Below are positions 1-9,190 of a DNA stretch of 64,000 nucleotides, in pieces. The first letter of the stretch is position 1, and each line of letters begins with the position of its first letter. Under the pieces are notes generated by a model that was not told where the DNA came from, did not search any database, and saw only the letters and a program-made list of their open reading frames with translations. The translations under genes and the position numbers were made by a program. Source of the DNA: Arsenophonus sp045399315 (GTDB taxonomy: Bacteria; Pseudomonadota; Gammaproteobacteria; Enterobacterales; Enterobacteriaceae); NCBI GenBank assembly GCA_045399315.1, contig DAYVGO010000033.1, positions 1 to 64,000 of the forward strand. Direction: 5' to 3'.

Positions 1-135
1 CAATGTATTCTTTGTGGTAACAGACTACGGTTTGATAGTGCACAAACAGGTAACAGAACAACGGAATTATTGTCAGACAGACAACATCGAATGGAAAGAA
101 AACGATGGTTACTAACCGCCTCCTTTTGTTGTTGA
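1..135 (+). pseudogene. 3' end of an unrecognised ORF cut by the window edge
   Basis: Frame 1 is open from the first base to a TGA at 133-135, giving 44 residues with a Cys-x-x-Cys pair near the start (QCILCGNRL) and a basic tail (RMERKRWLL). A CxxC followed by a basic tail is seen at the end of some transposases and other nucleic-acid-binding proteins, so a mobile-element relic is possible, but I do not recognise a family. Whether the gene is intact to the left cannot be seen. Bases 136-379, up to the stop of serS, hold no ORF and no clear terminator hairpin. Confidence 0.3.
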
Positions 136-379
136 ATATTATTTTTTATTCAGTAATCAGGAAAACGTATTTGTTAAACATGTTCAATTGATATTTTTTT
201 ATTTACACAGCATAAAAAGAAAAACTTAATTAAAACTAATAGCAAGCAAAAATTATCTTATTTACACGGAATAAATAGTAAGTCTCGCTTCATCAAGTGA
301 AATTGGCTTCGCTAATCGCGCAAACAAACTGAGTAGTCGATTATTGTCTCTGCTATCTTAATAATATCTTGTGCTGACA

Positions 380-1672
380 TTAACCAATATATTCTAACCC
401 CTTCATATATGGCCGTAAAACTTCAGGCACTTCAATCCGCCCATCAGCTTGCTGATAATTTTCCATAACAGCGACCAAGGTACGGCCAACTGCCAAACCT
501 GAGCCATTCAAGGTATGAACCAACTGCGGTTTTTTATCCTCTTTATGACGGAAACGAGCTTGCATGCGACGCGCCTGGAAATCACCGGTATTTGAACAAG
601 AAGAGATTTCGCGGTAGGTATTTTGGATCGGTAACCACACTTCCAGATCATAGGTTTTACAAGCACAAAACCCCATGTCACCGGTACATAAGACAATTTT
701 ACGATAAGGTAATTTTAGCAGTTGTAATACTTTTTCTGCGTGTCCAGTTAATTCTTCCAATGCAGCCATCGATTTTTCTGGCTCAACTATCTGTATTAGC
801 TCAACTTTATCAAATTGGTGCATACGAATCAGACCACGCGTATCACGGCCATAAGAACCGGCTTCGGAACGAAAACAGGGAGTATGCGCCGTCAGCCGGA
901 TAGGCAACCTATCCGCCGCTAAAATTTCATCCCGCACTAAATTAGTTACCGGTATTTCAGCGGTAGGGATCAATGCATATTGCTGGTTTGATGCTTGTTC
1001 TTCCAATGGCTTAGTATGAAAAAGATCTTCGCTAAATTTGGGTAACTGACCGGTACCATAAAGTGTTGCATGATTTACTAAATAGGGAACATAAGTTTCC
1101 ACATAACCATGCTGTTCGGTGTGTAAATCCAGCATGAATTGTGCCAACGCCCGATGCAAGCGCGCTATTTGACCTTTCATAACCACAAAACGGGTACCAG
1201 TAATTTTTACTGCTGCTGGAAAATCCAGTCCGTCGATTAATTCACCTAAAGCAACATGATCTCTAATTGCAAAGTCATATTGGCGAGGCTCTCCCCAACG
1301 ACTTATCTCAACATTATCGCTTTCATCTTTGCCGTCTGGTACACTTTCATCTGGTAAGTTAGGTAAACTTAAGGCAATATCACGAATGTTATCCTGTAAT
1401 TGTGTTAATTTATTCTTAGCACTATCCAGCTCGCTACCTAATTGGCTGACTTCCTTACGTAAAGCTTCAACATCTTCACCGCGCGCTTTTGCTACACCTA
1501 TTATCTTTGAACGTGAGTTTCGCTCTGCCTGCAATGTTTCCGTTTTAATCTGTAAATCTTTGCGCTTTTGCTCTAGGTTACGCAATTTATCTACATCGAG
1601 AATAAATCCTCTACGAGCCAGTTTTTCAGCCACTACGTCTAGCTCAGTACGCAGTAAATTTGGATCGAGCAT
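380..1672 (-). CDS. serS: Serine--tRNA ligase
   Basis: Cytoplasmic class II aminoacyl-tRNA synthetase that charges tRNA-Ser (and tRNA-Sec where present) with serine. The protein is 430 aa, the usual bacterial length. Residues ~30-100 form the long antiparallel coiled-coil arm that grips the variable arm of tRNA-Ser. The catalytic core follows, with motif 2 (FRSEAGSYGRDTRGL) and motif 3 (NGSGLAVGRTLVAVMEN) easy to read. The ATG at 1672-1670 is preceded by ACAGGATAAGT, an acceptable ribosome binding site. The gene follows rarA in the same direction about 100 bases downstream, the standard enterobacterial order lolA-rarA-serS. No defect is seen. Confidence 0.97.
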   Translation of the reverse strand: MLDPNLLRTELDVVAEKLARRGFILDVDKLRNLEQKRKDLQIKTETLQAERNSRSKIIGVAKARGEDVEALRKEVSQLGSELDSAKNKLTQLQDNIRDIALSLPNLPDESVPDGKDESDNVEISRWGEPRQYDFAIRDHVALGELIDGLDFPAAVKITGTRFVVMKGQIARLHRALAQFMLDLHTEQHGYVETYVPYLVNHATLYGTGQLPKFSEDLFHTKPLEEQASNQQYALIPTAEIPVTNLVRDEILAADRLPIRLTAHTPCFRSEAGSYGRDTRGLIRMHQFDKVELIQIVEPEKSMAALEELTGHAEKVLQLLKLPYRKIVLCTGDMGFCACKTYDLEVWLPIQNTYREISSCSNTGDFQARRMQARFRHKEDKKPQLVHTLNGSGLAVGRTLVAVMENYQQADGRIEVPEVLRPYMKGLEYIG

Positions 1673-1776
1673 ACTTATCCTGTAAAATTATTATTGTTTA
1701 ACAAAAATAAAAAGAACCAATCAATCTTCTCTGATGGTTAAAACTTTTTTCGCCTGATATGGCCGTATTGAGATGC

Positions 1777-3120
1777 TTAACGATAGCGTTTTATCGGGCT
1801 ATTTTGATCCAATTCTGCCAGCCAGGATAATTTTTCGCCAATTTTTCCTTCTAAGCCACAATTCGATGGATAATAATAACGTGTTGCTTGCAGCTCTACC
1901 GGCCAGTAATTTTCACCAGCAGCATAAGCATTAGGTTCATCATGAGCATAGCGATATTCCTGCCCTACACCCATCTCTTTCATTAACTTAGTCGGCGCAT
2001 TACGTAAATGAATGGGTACCTCATAATCTGGTTTTTGTTTGGCATCGGTTAAAGCGGCATGAAAAGCAGTATAAACGGCGTTACTTTTAGCAGCGCAGGC
2101 CAAATAGACAATCGCTTGTGCAATGGCACGCTCTCCTTCTGCTGAACCAACGCGAGTAAAACAATCCCATGCTGCTATCGCAACTTGCATCGCTCTCGGA
2201 TCAGCATTACCTATATCCTCAGAGGTAATAGCCAGTAAACGCCGAGCTACATACAACGGATCACCACCAGCAGTGATAATGCGGGCATACCAATAAAGTG
2301 CAGCATCAGGGGCCGAGCCACGAACAGATTTATGTAATGCTGAAATCAAATCATAATAACGATCACCTTTATTATCAAAGCGAGCACTTCTTTCACCACT
2401 TACTTCCTTTAATAAACTAACGGTTAATATTCGCTGATCCTTATCATTAATTTCAGCTATATCGACCATCATTTCCAGTAAATTCAATGCTCGCCTGGCA
2501 TCACCATTCACTAATTGTGTGATCATGTCACTAGTATCATCCGGCAAGATAATATTCTGTCCACCATAACCATGCTTACTATTCACCATCGCCTGCTGCA
2601 AAACCGCAGCAATTTCTTCATTAGAAAGCAATTTCAGCAGATAAACACGGGCGCGGGAAAGTAACGCTGAATTGAGTTCAAAAGAAGGGTTCTCTGTCGT
2701 GGCGCCAATAAAAATCACCGTGCCATCCTCTATATAAGGTAGAAACGCATCTTGTTGACTTTTATTGAAGTGATGAACTTCATCAACAAATAAAATCGTT
2801 CTATGCCCTAGTTGTCGATTTTGACGGGCGATTTCAATAGACTCACGGATCTCTTTAATACCCGAGGTTACTGCTGAGATCTTTTCAATGGCAGCATCAG
2901 CATAATGACCAATAATTTCAGCCAGAGTAGTTTTTCCTGTACCTGGAGGCCCCCACAAAATCATAGAATGCAGTTGCCCAGCACGAATAGCCCGCGCTAA
3001 TGGCTTGTCCTTAGCTAATAGATGTTGCTGACCAATATATTGCTCTAAGTTGATTGGCCGCATTTTTGCGGCTAATGGTTGGAATGCATCCTGTGAAAAG
3101 TCAAGTGACAAATTACTCAC
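1777..3120 (-). CDS. rarA: Replication-associated recombination protein A (AAA+ ATPase)
   Basis: AAA+ ATPase of the RarA/MgsA/WRNIP1 family that acts at stalled replication forks together with SSB and RecA. Walker A (GPPGTGKT), Walker B (ILFVDEVHHFNK) and sensor 1 (GATTENPSF) are intact, and the C-terminal tetramerisation region ends in the conserved QNSPIKRYR. I place the start at the GTG at 3120-3118 (SNLSLDFSQ...), not at an upstream ATG: this gives 447 aa, the E. coli length, and sits 4 bases after a perfect AAGGAGG. That ribosome binding site lies inside the last codons of lolA, whose stop is one base upstream, so the two genes are probably translationally coupled. Confidence 0.95.
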   Translation of the reverse strand: MSNLSLDFSQDAFQPLAAKMRPINLEQYIGQQHLLAKDKPLARAIRAGQLHSMILWGPPGTGKTTLAEIIGHYADAAIEKISAVTSGIKEIRESIEIARQNRQLGHRTILFVDEVHHFNKSQQDAFLPYIEDGTVIFIGATTENPSFELNSALLSRARVYLLKLLSNEEIAAVLQQAMVNSKHGYGGQNIILPDDTSDMITQLVNGDARRALNLLEMMVDIAEINDKDQRILTVSLLKEVSGERSARFDNKGDRYYDLISALHKSVRGSAPDAALYWYARIITAGGDPLYVARRLLAITSEDIGNADPRAMQVAIAAWDCFTRVGSAEGERAIAQAIVYLACAAKSNAVYTAFHAALTDAKQKPDYEVPIHLRNAPTKLMKEMGVGQEYRYAHDEPNAYAAGENYWPVELQATRYYYPSNCGLEGKIGEKLSWLAELDQNSPIKRYR

Positions 3121-3121
3121 T

Positions 3122-3739
3122 TCACCTCCTTGACCTTTGATCATCAATGGTCACACCTGGTGGCGGTACAAATTTAAATTTATCGTTATCAACATGGCTA
3201 TTTTGTAGGCCTTTCAGTTGATATAAGCTCCTCTGGCTATCTTGCTCTACCGTAGCAAATTGTTGGATTGTACCATCAGGCTGGACAGTAATTGAAAAAT
3301 GTTTCAAATTTCCCTTATCTTGCGTTGCTGTCAGTAGAAAATCATTACCATTTTGACTAATTTGATAACGTTGCCAATCGCTAGGATCATTACGAGTGAT
3401 CAACATAAACGGCGTATCAGTCGTTGCCTCACTCAATAAAGTTACCGTAACCTGTTCAACAAAAGGATTATAAAACCACAGATTAGTACCATCAGAAATT
3501 AACCAACTTTCATCAGGTGATGTCATATGCCAGTTAAACAAATTTGGCCGTTTGATCCATAACTGACCTTCACCTTGCTGAATGAGATCACCATCGACAC
3601 TGGTTACCTTTTGCATAAAATTGACATGAAAACTATTTATTTTATTCAGGCGCATTTGTAGTTCAGCAGCAGCATCCGCCCATACCTGGCTAATATGCAA
3701 ATTTATTGCTAACATAGTTAACGTTATCAGTTTTTTCAT
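3122..3739 (-). CDS. lolA: Outer-membrane lipoprotein carrier protein LolA
   Basis: Periplasmic chaperone that takes lipoproteins from the LolCDE exporter in the inner membrane and hands them to LolB on the outer membrane. The 205-aa precursor opens with a typical Sec signal (MKKLITLTMLAINLHISQVWA) with likely cleavage before DAAAEL. The mature part keeps the conserved RPNLFNWHM and TPFMLI motifs of the hydrophobic-cavity fold. I chose the ATG at 3739-3737 over the TTG one codon upstream because it starts the standard MKK signal; AAGGT lies 9 bases upstream. The gene lies between ftsK and rarA in one direction, as in other Enterobacterales. Confidence 0.95.
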   Translation of the reverse strand: MKKLITLTMLAINLHISQVWADAAAELQMRLNKINSFHVNFMQKVTSVDGDLIQQGEGQLWIKRPNLFNWHMTSPDESWLISDGTNLWFYNPFVEQVTVTLLSEATTDTPFMLITRNDPSDWQRYQISQNGNDFLLTATQDKGNLKHFSITVQPDGTIQQFATVEQDSQRSLYQLKGLQNSHVDNDKFKFVPPPGVTIDDQRSRR

Positions 3740-3794
3740 CAAGTAATGACCTTTATGTTCATCATATTTATTAGTTTTAAAATATTAAATTAAA

Positions 3795-6700
3795 TCAATG
3801 TCCGGCTGTTGGTGGCGATAAAACTTCACGATTACCATTGTGGCCTGGTTCACTAACGATCCCTTGCGCCTCCATCTGTTCGACAATCCTGGCGGCACGA
3901 TTATAGCCTATGCGAAATTGACGTTGAACACCCGATATTGATACACGTTGCTTCTCCGTCACAAACTCGACAGCTTGATCGAACAGTGGATCTAACTCCT
4001 CATCACCATTTTCATAACCATTACCACCGTCGCCATCATCACCACCTTTTGTAATATTATCAATATACTCAGGTTTACCTCTAGCTTGCCAATCTTTAAC
4101 AACATCATGAACTTCCTGATCGCGGACAAAAGCACCATGAACACGCATTGGAATAGATGAGTTAGGTGGTAAATAAAGCATATCACCCATGCCTAATAAA
4201 GATTCAGCGCCACCTTGATCGAGGATGGTACGAGAATCTATCTTACTTGACACAGTAAACGCAATACGAGTGGGTATGTTAGCCTTAATTAAACCAGTAA
4301 TAATATCAACAGATGGACGCTGGGTCGCCAATACTAGGTGGATCCCCGCCGCACGAGCCTTTTGTGCCAAACGCGCAATTAACTCTTCTACTTTCTTGCC
4401 TGCGGTCATCATTAGATCAGCAAATTCATCAACCATAACAACAATATAAGGTTCTTTCTTCAGTACTGGATGGTTACTATCCATGCTATCACTGGATTTC
4501 CAAAATGGATCTGGTATCGGACGCCCCATGTGTTCAGCCGCTTTAATTTTATCGTTATAGCCAGACAAATTTCTTACCCCTAAGGCAGACATAAGTTTGT
4601 AACGCCGTTCCATTTCATTAACACACCAACGCAATGCATTAGCCGCATCTTTCATATCGGTGACAACTTCAGTCAGCAAATGAGGAATTCCCTCATAAAT
4701 AGAAAGTTCCAACATCTTCGGATCGATCATGATAAAACGGACATCCTCAGGCTTTGCTTTATACAAGATACTTAGGATCATGGCATTAACCCCAACCGAT
4801 TTACCAGAACCAGTGGTGCCGGCAACTAACAAATGCGGCATTTTTTCTAAATCCGTAATAACTGGCTCACCTTCAATATCTTTACCTAAAACAATAGTCA
4901 AAGGTGATAAGTTACGCCGAAATTTATCACAATCAAGGACTTCACGTAGATAAACAGCTTGACGCTTTTTATTGGGTAATTCTAATCCTACATAAGGTTT
5001 ACCCGGTATTACCTCAACAATACGTACTGCTGTTGCTGATAACGAACGCGCTAAATCTCTCGATAAGTTAGAAATACGTGCAGCTTTCACTCCAGGCGCT
5101 AAGTCTAACTCAAAGCGAGTAATAACAGGCCCAGGCGAAAAACCAACAACTTCAGCTTTTACCCGATAATCACTTAAGCGCGCTTCAATCAAACGGGAAG
5201 TTTGTTCAAGCGCAAACATATCAACTGGTTCATTTTGTGTTGGTGGACTGGCAAGTAAGTCTAATGATGGCATAGTCGTTGTGGGCTTGGGTAATGGTTG
5301 ATCATTACGTACTAGAAAAGGATGAAAAAGACTTCCCTGCTCAGATAATGTTTGCGCTAAGTTTTGTTCTTCATCTCTGGCAGATAAAGATGTTTCGCTA
5401 AGATCTTTAGTTAGCTGCTCCTGCACTAGTTCTTTGTCGTCTGCCGGTAGCCATTTATGTTCTATATTCGGCTGGGTTTCAACTAATGAATTTAATTGTG
5501 TCTCATCAGCGGTAATCGACGTGTCATTAGAATCAATTTTGTCACTTTGTTCATTAAGATTATTCGTTATATCAGTGTCATAGCGTTCATATTGCTGATG
5601 CACAAACTGTTCACGTAATTTATCTTCATTCCATTCATCAATAATAAACTCCGTTCTGTCAGCCTGGATCGCTAGATTTTGATATGATTGTTGTTCGCCA
5701 TTTTCTTGCAATTCTTGGTCTTTTTGGGTCGACAGACGGTTACCATAAAGCTCATGACGCGTTGGTAAACGAACAGGATTAGAACGTGGAAATTCTGGCC
5801 CAATTCCCTTTTTAATTTGTGATTTTACTGGTGTAAATGCAGTACTGGTGTCAATCTCGGCATCTATTTTAGATACTGGTGATATTAATGGTTCAGTCAG
5901 ATTGGCGGTTTTGTCTTTATTGCCAGCTAGAGTAGTGATATTAGGATTTGCCTGTCTATTTAGATTAACATCGTCATCCATTAGAAACGGTATATCTGAA
6001 AGTTTACTCAAGATATCTTCATCATATTTTTCTGACCGGTCTAGCTGAATATCAAAGGCAGCATTGGCTTCATCAGGAGTCAGTGACTGTGAGGTAGCTC
6101 GCTGCAAATCAATATTTCTATTAGTATTACGCCATTTCTCTTTCGCTAACTGAGCAATTGGTGAAGTTGAAAAAAGAACATCATCAGAATCTGTATAATC
6201 TATTTTGTCTAATTTGCCATCATACCTTTTAGTAGAGTGAGATGAAACATACGCTTCTGTTGCCTGATGCTTATGGTTACTACGAGTACGATTAGTAATC
6301 AGCGATATTGTTCCTAAAACTAGTGCACCAATTTTTTCTGCTATCGTCAACCATGACCAACCAGTAAATAAGGTGAAACTAATAGCCCAAATACAAAGTA
6401 AAACTAATGTTGTTCCTAAAATATTAAACCAAGGGAGAACCGCATTACTAAAAACACTACCAATAATGCCTCCGGAGGAAAAATTAGGTAAATCATCAAT
6501 ATTAATTGCCGCAAGAGCACAAGAGGTAATAATTAATGCCAGCCCACCAATCAAGCGTAAGGAAAGTACAAAAAAATCAAGACAATTCTTGTTATCAATA
6601 TCTTTAAATAGATTCCAACATCCTAACAATAAAACTAATGGTATTGTATAGGCTAAAATGCCGAAAGCCGAGAAAAGAATATCAGCTGACCAAGCACCAA

Positions 6701-6899
6701 TAGTGCCAGCTAAATTCTTAATCGGTTTATTCCAAGTCGTCTGTGACCAGCTAGGATCGGAGGGATGAAAACTTATCAGAGCAACCGTAAAAAAAATCGC
6801 CCAGAGAACAATTATCAGTAAAATAATCTCTATCAGTATTTTGCCATTACTGATCTTTTGTAACTTAATGTTCTTGTCTTCTGTATATTCCTGGCTCAA
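3795..6899 (-). CDS. ftsK: DNA translocase FtsK
   Basis: Septal DNA pump that clears chromosome ends at division and activates XerCD at dif. The N-terminal ~210 residues hold about four membrane helices that anchor it at the septum. A polar, poorly conserved linker runs from ~210 to ~540. The RecA-like motor (alpha/beta) follows, with Walker A GTTGSGKS near residue 695 and the conserved MLELSIYEGIPHLLTEVVTD segment. The gamma winged-helix domain that reads KOPS sites closes the protein (VSISGVQRQFRIGYNRAARI). At 1034 aa it is roughly 300 residues shorter than E. coli FtsK; the loss is all in the linker, which varies widely between species. The gene follows lrp in the same direction. Confidence 0.96.
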   Translation of the reverse strand: MSQEYTEDKNIKLQKISNGKILIEIILLIIVLWAIFFTVALISFHPSDPSWSQTTWNKPIKNLAGTIGAWSADILFSAFGILAYTIPLVLLLGCWNLFKDIDNKNCLDFFVLSLRLIGGLALIITSCALAAINIDDLPNFSSGGIIGSVFSNAVLPWFNILGTTLVLLCIWAISFTLFTGWSWLTIAEKIGALVLGTISLITNRTRSNHKHQATEAYVSSHSTKRYDGKLDKIDYTDSDDVLFSTSPIAQLAKEKWRNTNRNIDLQRATSQSLTPDEANAAFDIQLDRSEKYDEDILSKLSDIPFLMDDDVNLNRQANPNITTLAGNKDKTANLTEPLISPVSKIDAEIDTSTAFTPVKSQIKKGIGPEFPRSNPVRLPTRHELYGNRLSTQKDQELQENGEQQSYQNLAIQADRTEFIIDEWNEDKLREQFVHQQYERYDTDITNNLNEQSDKIDSNDTSITADETQLNSLVETQPNIEHKWLPADDKELVQEQLTKDLSETSLSARDEEQNLAQTLSEQGSLFHPFLVRNDQPLPKPTTTMPSLDLLASPPTQNEPVDMFALEQTSRLIEARLSDYRVKAEVVGFSPGPVITRFELDLAPGVKAARISNLSRDLARSLSATAVRIVEVIPGKPYVGLELPNKKRQAVYLREVLDCDKFRRNLSPLTIVLGKDIEGEPVITDLEKMPHLLVAGTTGSGKSVGVNAMILSILYKAKPEDVRFIMIDPKMLELSIYEGIPHLLTEVVTDMKDAANALRWCVNEMERRYKLMSALGVRNLSGYNDKIKAAEHMGRPIPDPFWKSSDSMDSNHPVLKKEPYIVVMVDEFADLMMTAGKKVEELIARLAQKARAAGIHLVLATQRPSVDIITGLIKANIPTRIAFTVSSKIDSRTILDQGGAESLLGMGDMLYLPPNSSIPMRVHGAFVRDQEVHDVVKDWQARGKPEYIDNITKGGDDGDGGNGYENGDEELDPLFDQAVEFVTEKQRVSISGVQRQFRIGYNRAARIVEQMEAQGIVSEPGHNGNREVLSPPTAGH

Positions 6900-6937
6900 A
6901 ACTAACTCTCCAGGTTTTTCCTGTTGATTGAAAGGAA

Positions 6938-6965
6938 CAACGCTGAGTAGTTATGCTCAGCGTTG
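6938..6965 (-). terminator. Hairpin between lrp and ftsK
   Basis: A 10-bp perfect stem (CAACGCTGAG / CTCAGCGTTG) with an 8-base loop lies between the end of lrp and the start of ftsK. Read on the minus strand it is followed by TTCCTTTC, a weak U-rich tail, so it probably ends most lrp transcripts before ftsK. Confidence 0.6.
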
Positions 6966-7022
6966 AAACTGTATGCATAAACAGGAGTGTACCTAACTTT
7001 TTCCAGTTTTGCATCTATTTGA

Positions 7023-7517
7023 TTAACGTGTCTTAATGACCAAACGATTACTCTGTTTTACTTCTTCCATCACTACATAAGTACGAGTATCATTAACACC
7101 AGGCAGACGAAGTAGTGTCTCTCCTAACAATTTACGATAAGCAGACATATCAGGAACACGTGTTTTAAGTAAATAATCAAAATCCCCAGAGACTAAATGA
7201 CATTCCTGAATTCCCTCCAGTTTTTGCACAACGGCGTTAAACTGTTCAAAAACATCTGTCGCACCACGGTTCAAGGTAATCTCAACAAAAACCAATAAAG
7301 ATGCATCGAGATAGTGTGGATTTAATAAAGCAGTATAACCTGAAATAAAGCCTTGACGTTCCAAACGGCGCACACGTTCTAAACAAGGTGTCGGCGATAA
7401 CCCTACTCTCTTAGAAAGTTCTACATTAGAAATACGACCATCCTTTTGTAGCTCGTTAAGTATGTTCCTATCTATACGATCAAGATCTTTTCCTGGACGC
7501 TTTTTGTTATCAATCAT
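7023..7517 (-). CDS. lrp: Leucine-responsive regulatory protein
   Basis: Global feast/famine transcription factor that binds AT-rich sites and senses leucine and other amino acids. At 164 aa it has exactly the E. coli length and differs at only a handful of positions. The N-terminal helix-turn-helix (residues ~15-65, DGRISNVELSKRVGLSPTPC) and the C-terminal RAM ligand-binding domain are both complete. It is transcribed away from trxB, the usual arrangement, with a long AT-rich region in between. Such strong conservation inside an otherwise decaying genome suggests Lrp is still under purifying selection. Confidence 0.97.
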   Translation of the reverse strand: MIDNKKRPGKDLDRIDRNILNELQKDGRISNVELSKRVGLSPTPCLERVRRLERQGFISGYTALLNPHYLDASLLVFVEITLNRGATDVFEQFNAVVQKLEGIQECHLVSGDFDYLLKTRVPDMSAYRKLLGETLLRLPGVNDTRTYVVMEEVKQSNRLVIKTR

Positions 7518-8067
7518 TTCGTTATCTCTCTTTTAGCTATTTTCCTATACCCATTACATTCCCTATTTTCTTTTCTTACTTTATTGAATTGGAAAAGATG
7601 CAATAAGGTTAAACTCCGCCTGACCAATAATATTTTAGTAGTATAATTCATCTTGTAGATAAATCATCTGGTTAGTTTTCAATTTGATAATGGAAAGTAG
7701 GATATTTATCTATTTGTTTAATTGATGTTTAATTTCAATTAATCAAATTAGGTAATTAATCCTACAAGATGTTTTCTCAAATACACAACCGATTGTCAAA
7801 GATTATGAATAAAAATCAGAACAACATATGGAAATGAATGCATTTTTAACTAATTGTCAATAAGACATAAAGAAAATTCTCAATTTAAAATGTGATTTTA
7901 CAGAAAATAATCTTTTTTCATAACTAACCGTTATAAATAAAATGTTAAAAACTAGCCAACCAAAAATTGCTATTGCCTAGCTTATTTTCATGCAATCTAC
8001 TTTTTTTAATTTTTCTAATCTCCTACAATCGCCATATTGAATGAAAATTATTAACAATGGAGCATCT
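7518..8067. promoter_or_regulatory. lrp-trxB divergent intergenic region with a candidate Lrp site
   Basis: This 550-base, very AT-rich stretch holds no credible ORF. It should contain the lrp promoter and long leader (leftward) and the trxB promoter (rightward). At 7698-7712 the 15-mer TAGGATATTTATCTA matches 13 of 15 positions of the published Lrp consensus YAGHAWATTWTDCTR, which fits the autoregulation known for lrp. TACAAT at 8024-8029 could be a trxB -10 box, but no good -35 is visible. The ribosome binding site for trxB is GGAG at 8057-8062. Confidence 0.4.
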
Positions 8068-9033
8068 ATGAACACCACCACTCATAGTAAAGTCATTATC
8101 TTAGGATCTGGTCCTGCCGGCTATACTGCGGCTATTTATGCTGCTCGAGCAAATTTAAATCCTGTATTAATTACCGGTATTCAGCAAGGAGGACAATTAA
8201 CAACAACCACTGAAGTCGAAAATTGGCCTGGTGATCATACTAAATTAATGGGGCCTGTATTGATGGAACGGATGCTGCAACACGCCCGAAAATTTACCGC
8301 TAAAGAAAATATTATTAATGATCACATTAATGTGGTTGATCTGCAGCGGCGGCCGTTCAAACTCATTGGTGATAACGGGAAATATAGCTGTGATGCACTG
8401 ATTATCGCTACTGGTGCCTCAGCTCGTTACCTGGGTTTACCTTCTGAAGAAGCCTTTCAAGGTCGTGGAGTTTCAGCCTGCGCCACTTGCGATGGCTTTT
8501 TCTATCGTAAACAAAAAGTAGCTGTTGTTGGTGGTGGCAATACCGCTATTGAAGAAGCACTTTATCTGGCAAATATCGCCTCGGAAGTTCATGTAATTCA
8601 TCGTCGGGAAACATTTCGCGCCGAGAAAATTCTCATCCAACGAATGATGGAGAAAGTAAAAACTGGCAATATTGTGTTACATACTAATTATACACTCGAT
8701 GAAGTATTAGGTGATAATAATGGTGTAACCGGTGTCAACTTACGTTCAACCCAAAACAATAGCATAGAAATGCTTTCAGTCGCTGGTGTGTTTATTGCTA
8801 TTGGCCATACCCCCAATACCAGTATTTTTACTGATCAATTAGCATTGGAAAATGGTTATATCCAAGTACAATCAGGAACTAAAGGTAATGCAACCCAAAC
8901 CTCAGTTAAAGGTGTTTTCGCTGCCGGTGATGTGATGGATCATGTTTATCGTCAAGCTATTACCTCAGCAAGTACTGGTTGTATGGCTGCCCTTGACGCA
9001 GAACACTATTTAGAAGAGCTTTACCGCAAATAA
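8068..9033 (+). CDS. trxB: Thioredoxin reductase
   Basis: FAD-dependent flavoenzyme that uses NADPH to reduce thioredoxin in the cytoplasm. The FAD site (GSGPAGYTAAIYAARA), the redox-active CATCDG disulfide, the NADPH-binding GGGNTAIEEA and the second FAD motif (GVFAAGDVMD) are all present and ordered. The start is the ATG at 8068 (MNTTTHSKVI), 6 bases after GGAG, giving 321 aa as in E. coli; an ATG nine codons upstream would add an extension not found in the family. The neighbours lrp and cydDC are standard. Confidence 0.97.
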   Translation: MNTTTHSKVIILGSGPAGYTAAIYAARANLNPVLITGIQQGGQLTTTTEVENWPGDHTKLMGPVLMERMLQHARKFTAKENIINDHINVVDLQRRPFKLIGDNGKYSCDALIIATGASARYLGLPSEEAFQGRGVSACATCDGFFYRKQKVAVVGGGNTAIEEALYLANIASEVHVIHRRETFRAEKILIQRMMEKVKTGNIVLHTNYTLDEVLGDNNGVTGVNLRSTQNNSIEMLSVAGVFIAIGHTPNTSIFTDQLALENGYIQVQSGTKGNATQTSVKGVFAAGDVMDHVYRQAITSASTGCMAALDAEHYLEELYRK

Positions 9034-9070
9034 ATATTACTAATGATAATAATCATTTGATTTGTTTAAC

Positions 9071-9092
9071 AGGCGCTATCGAAATAGCGCCT
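9071..9092 (+). terminator. Hairpin after trxB
   Basis: A 9-bp perfect GC-rich stem AGGCGCTAT / ATAGCGCCT with a stable CGAA tetraloop begins 38 bases after the trxB stop and is followed by TTGTTATC. The U-tract is weak but the hairpin strong, so it is a probable terminator or 3'-end-stabilising structure between trxB and cydD. Confidence 0.6.
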
Positions 9093-9190
9093 TGTTATCA
9101 GTACCATATTAATAAAAGTTGATATTAGATACAATTAAGATCAATCAGTTGTAATAATTAACTTATCACCGGTATATTAAAATCATCACT

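Noticed and set aside
592..1685. Plus-strand ORFs inside serS
   Set aside because: Antisense shadows of the highly conserved serS frame; no ribosome binding sites or recognisable products.
6938..6965. Considered as an Lrp operator because of its symmetry
   Set aside because: It lies downstream of lrp and is GC-rich with a U-rich tail, so a terminator is the better reading.
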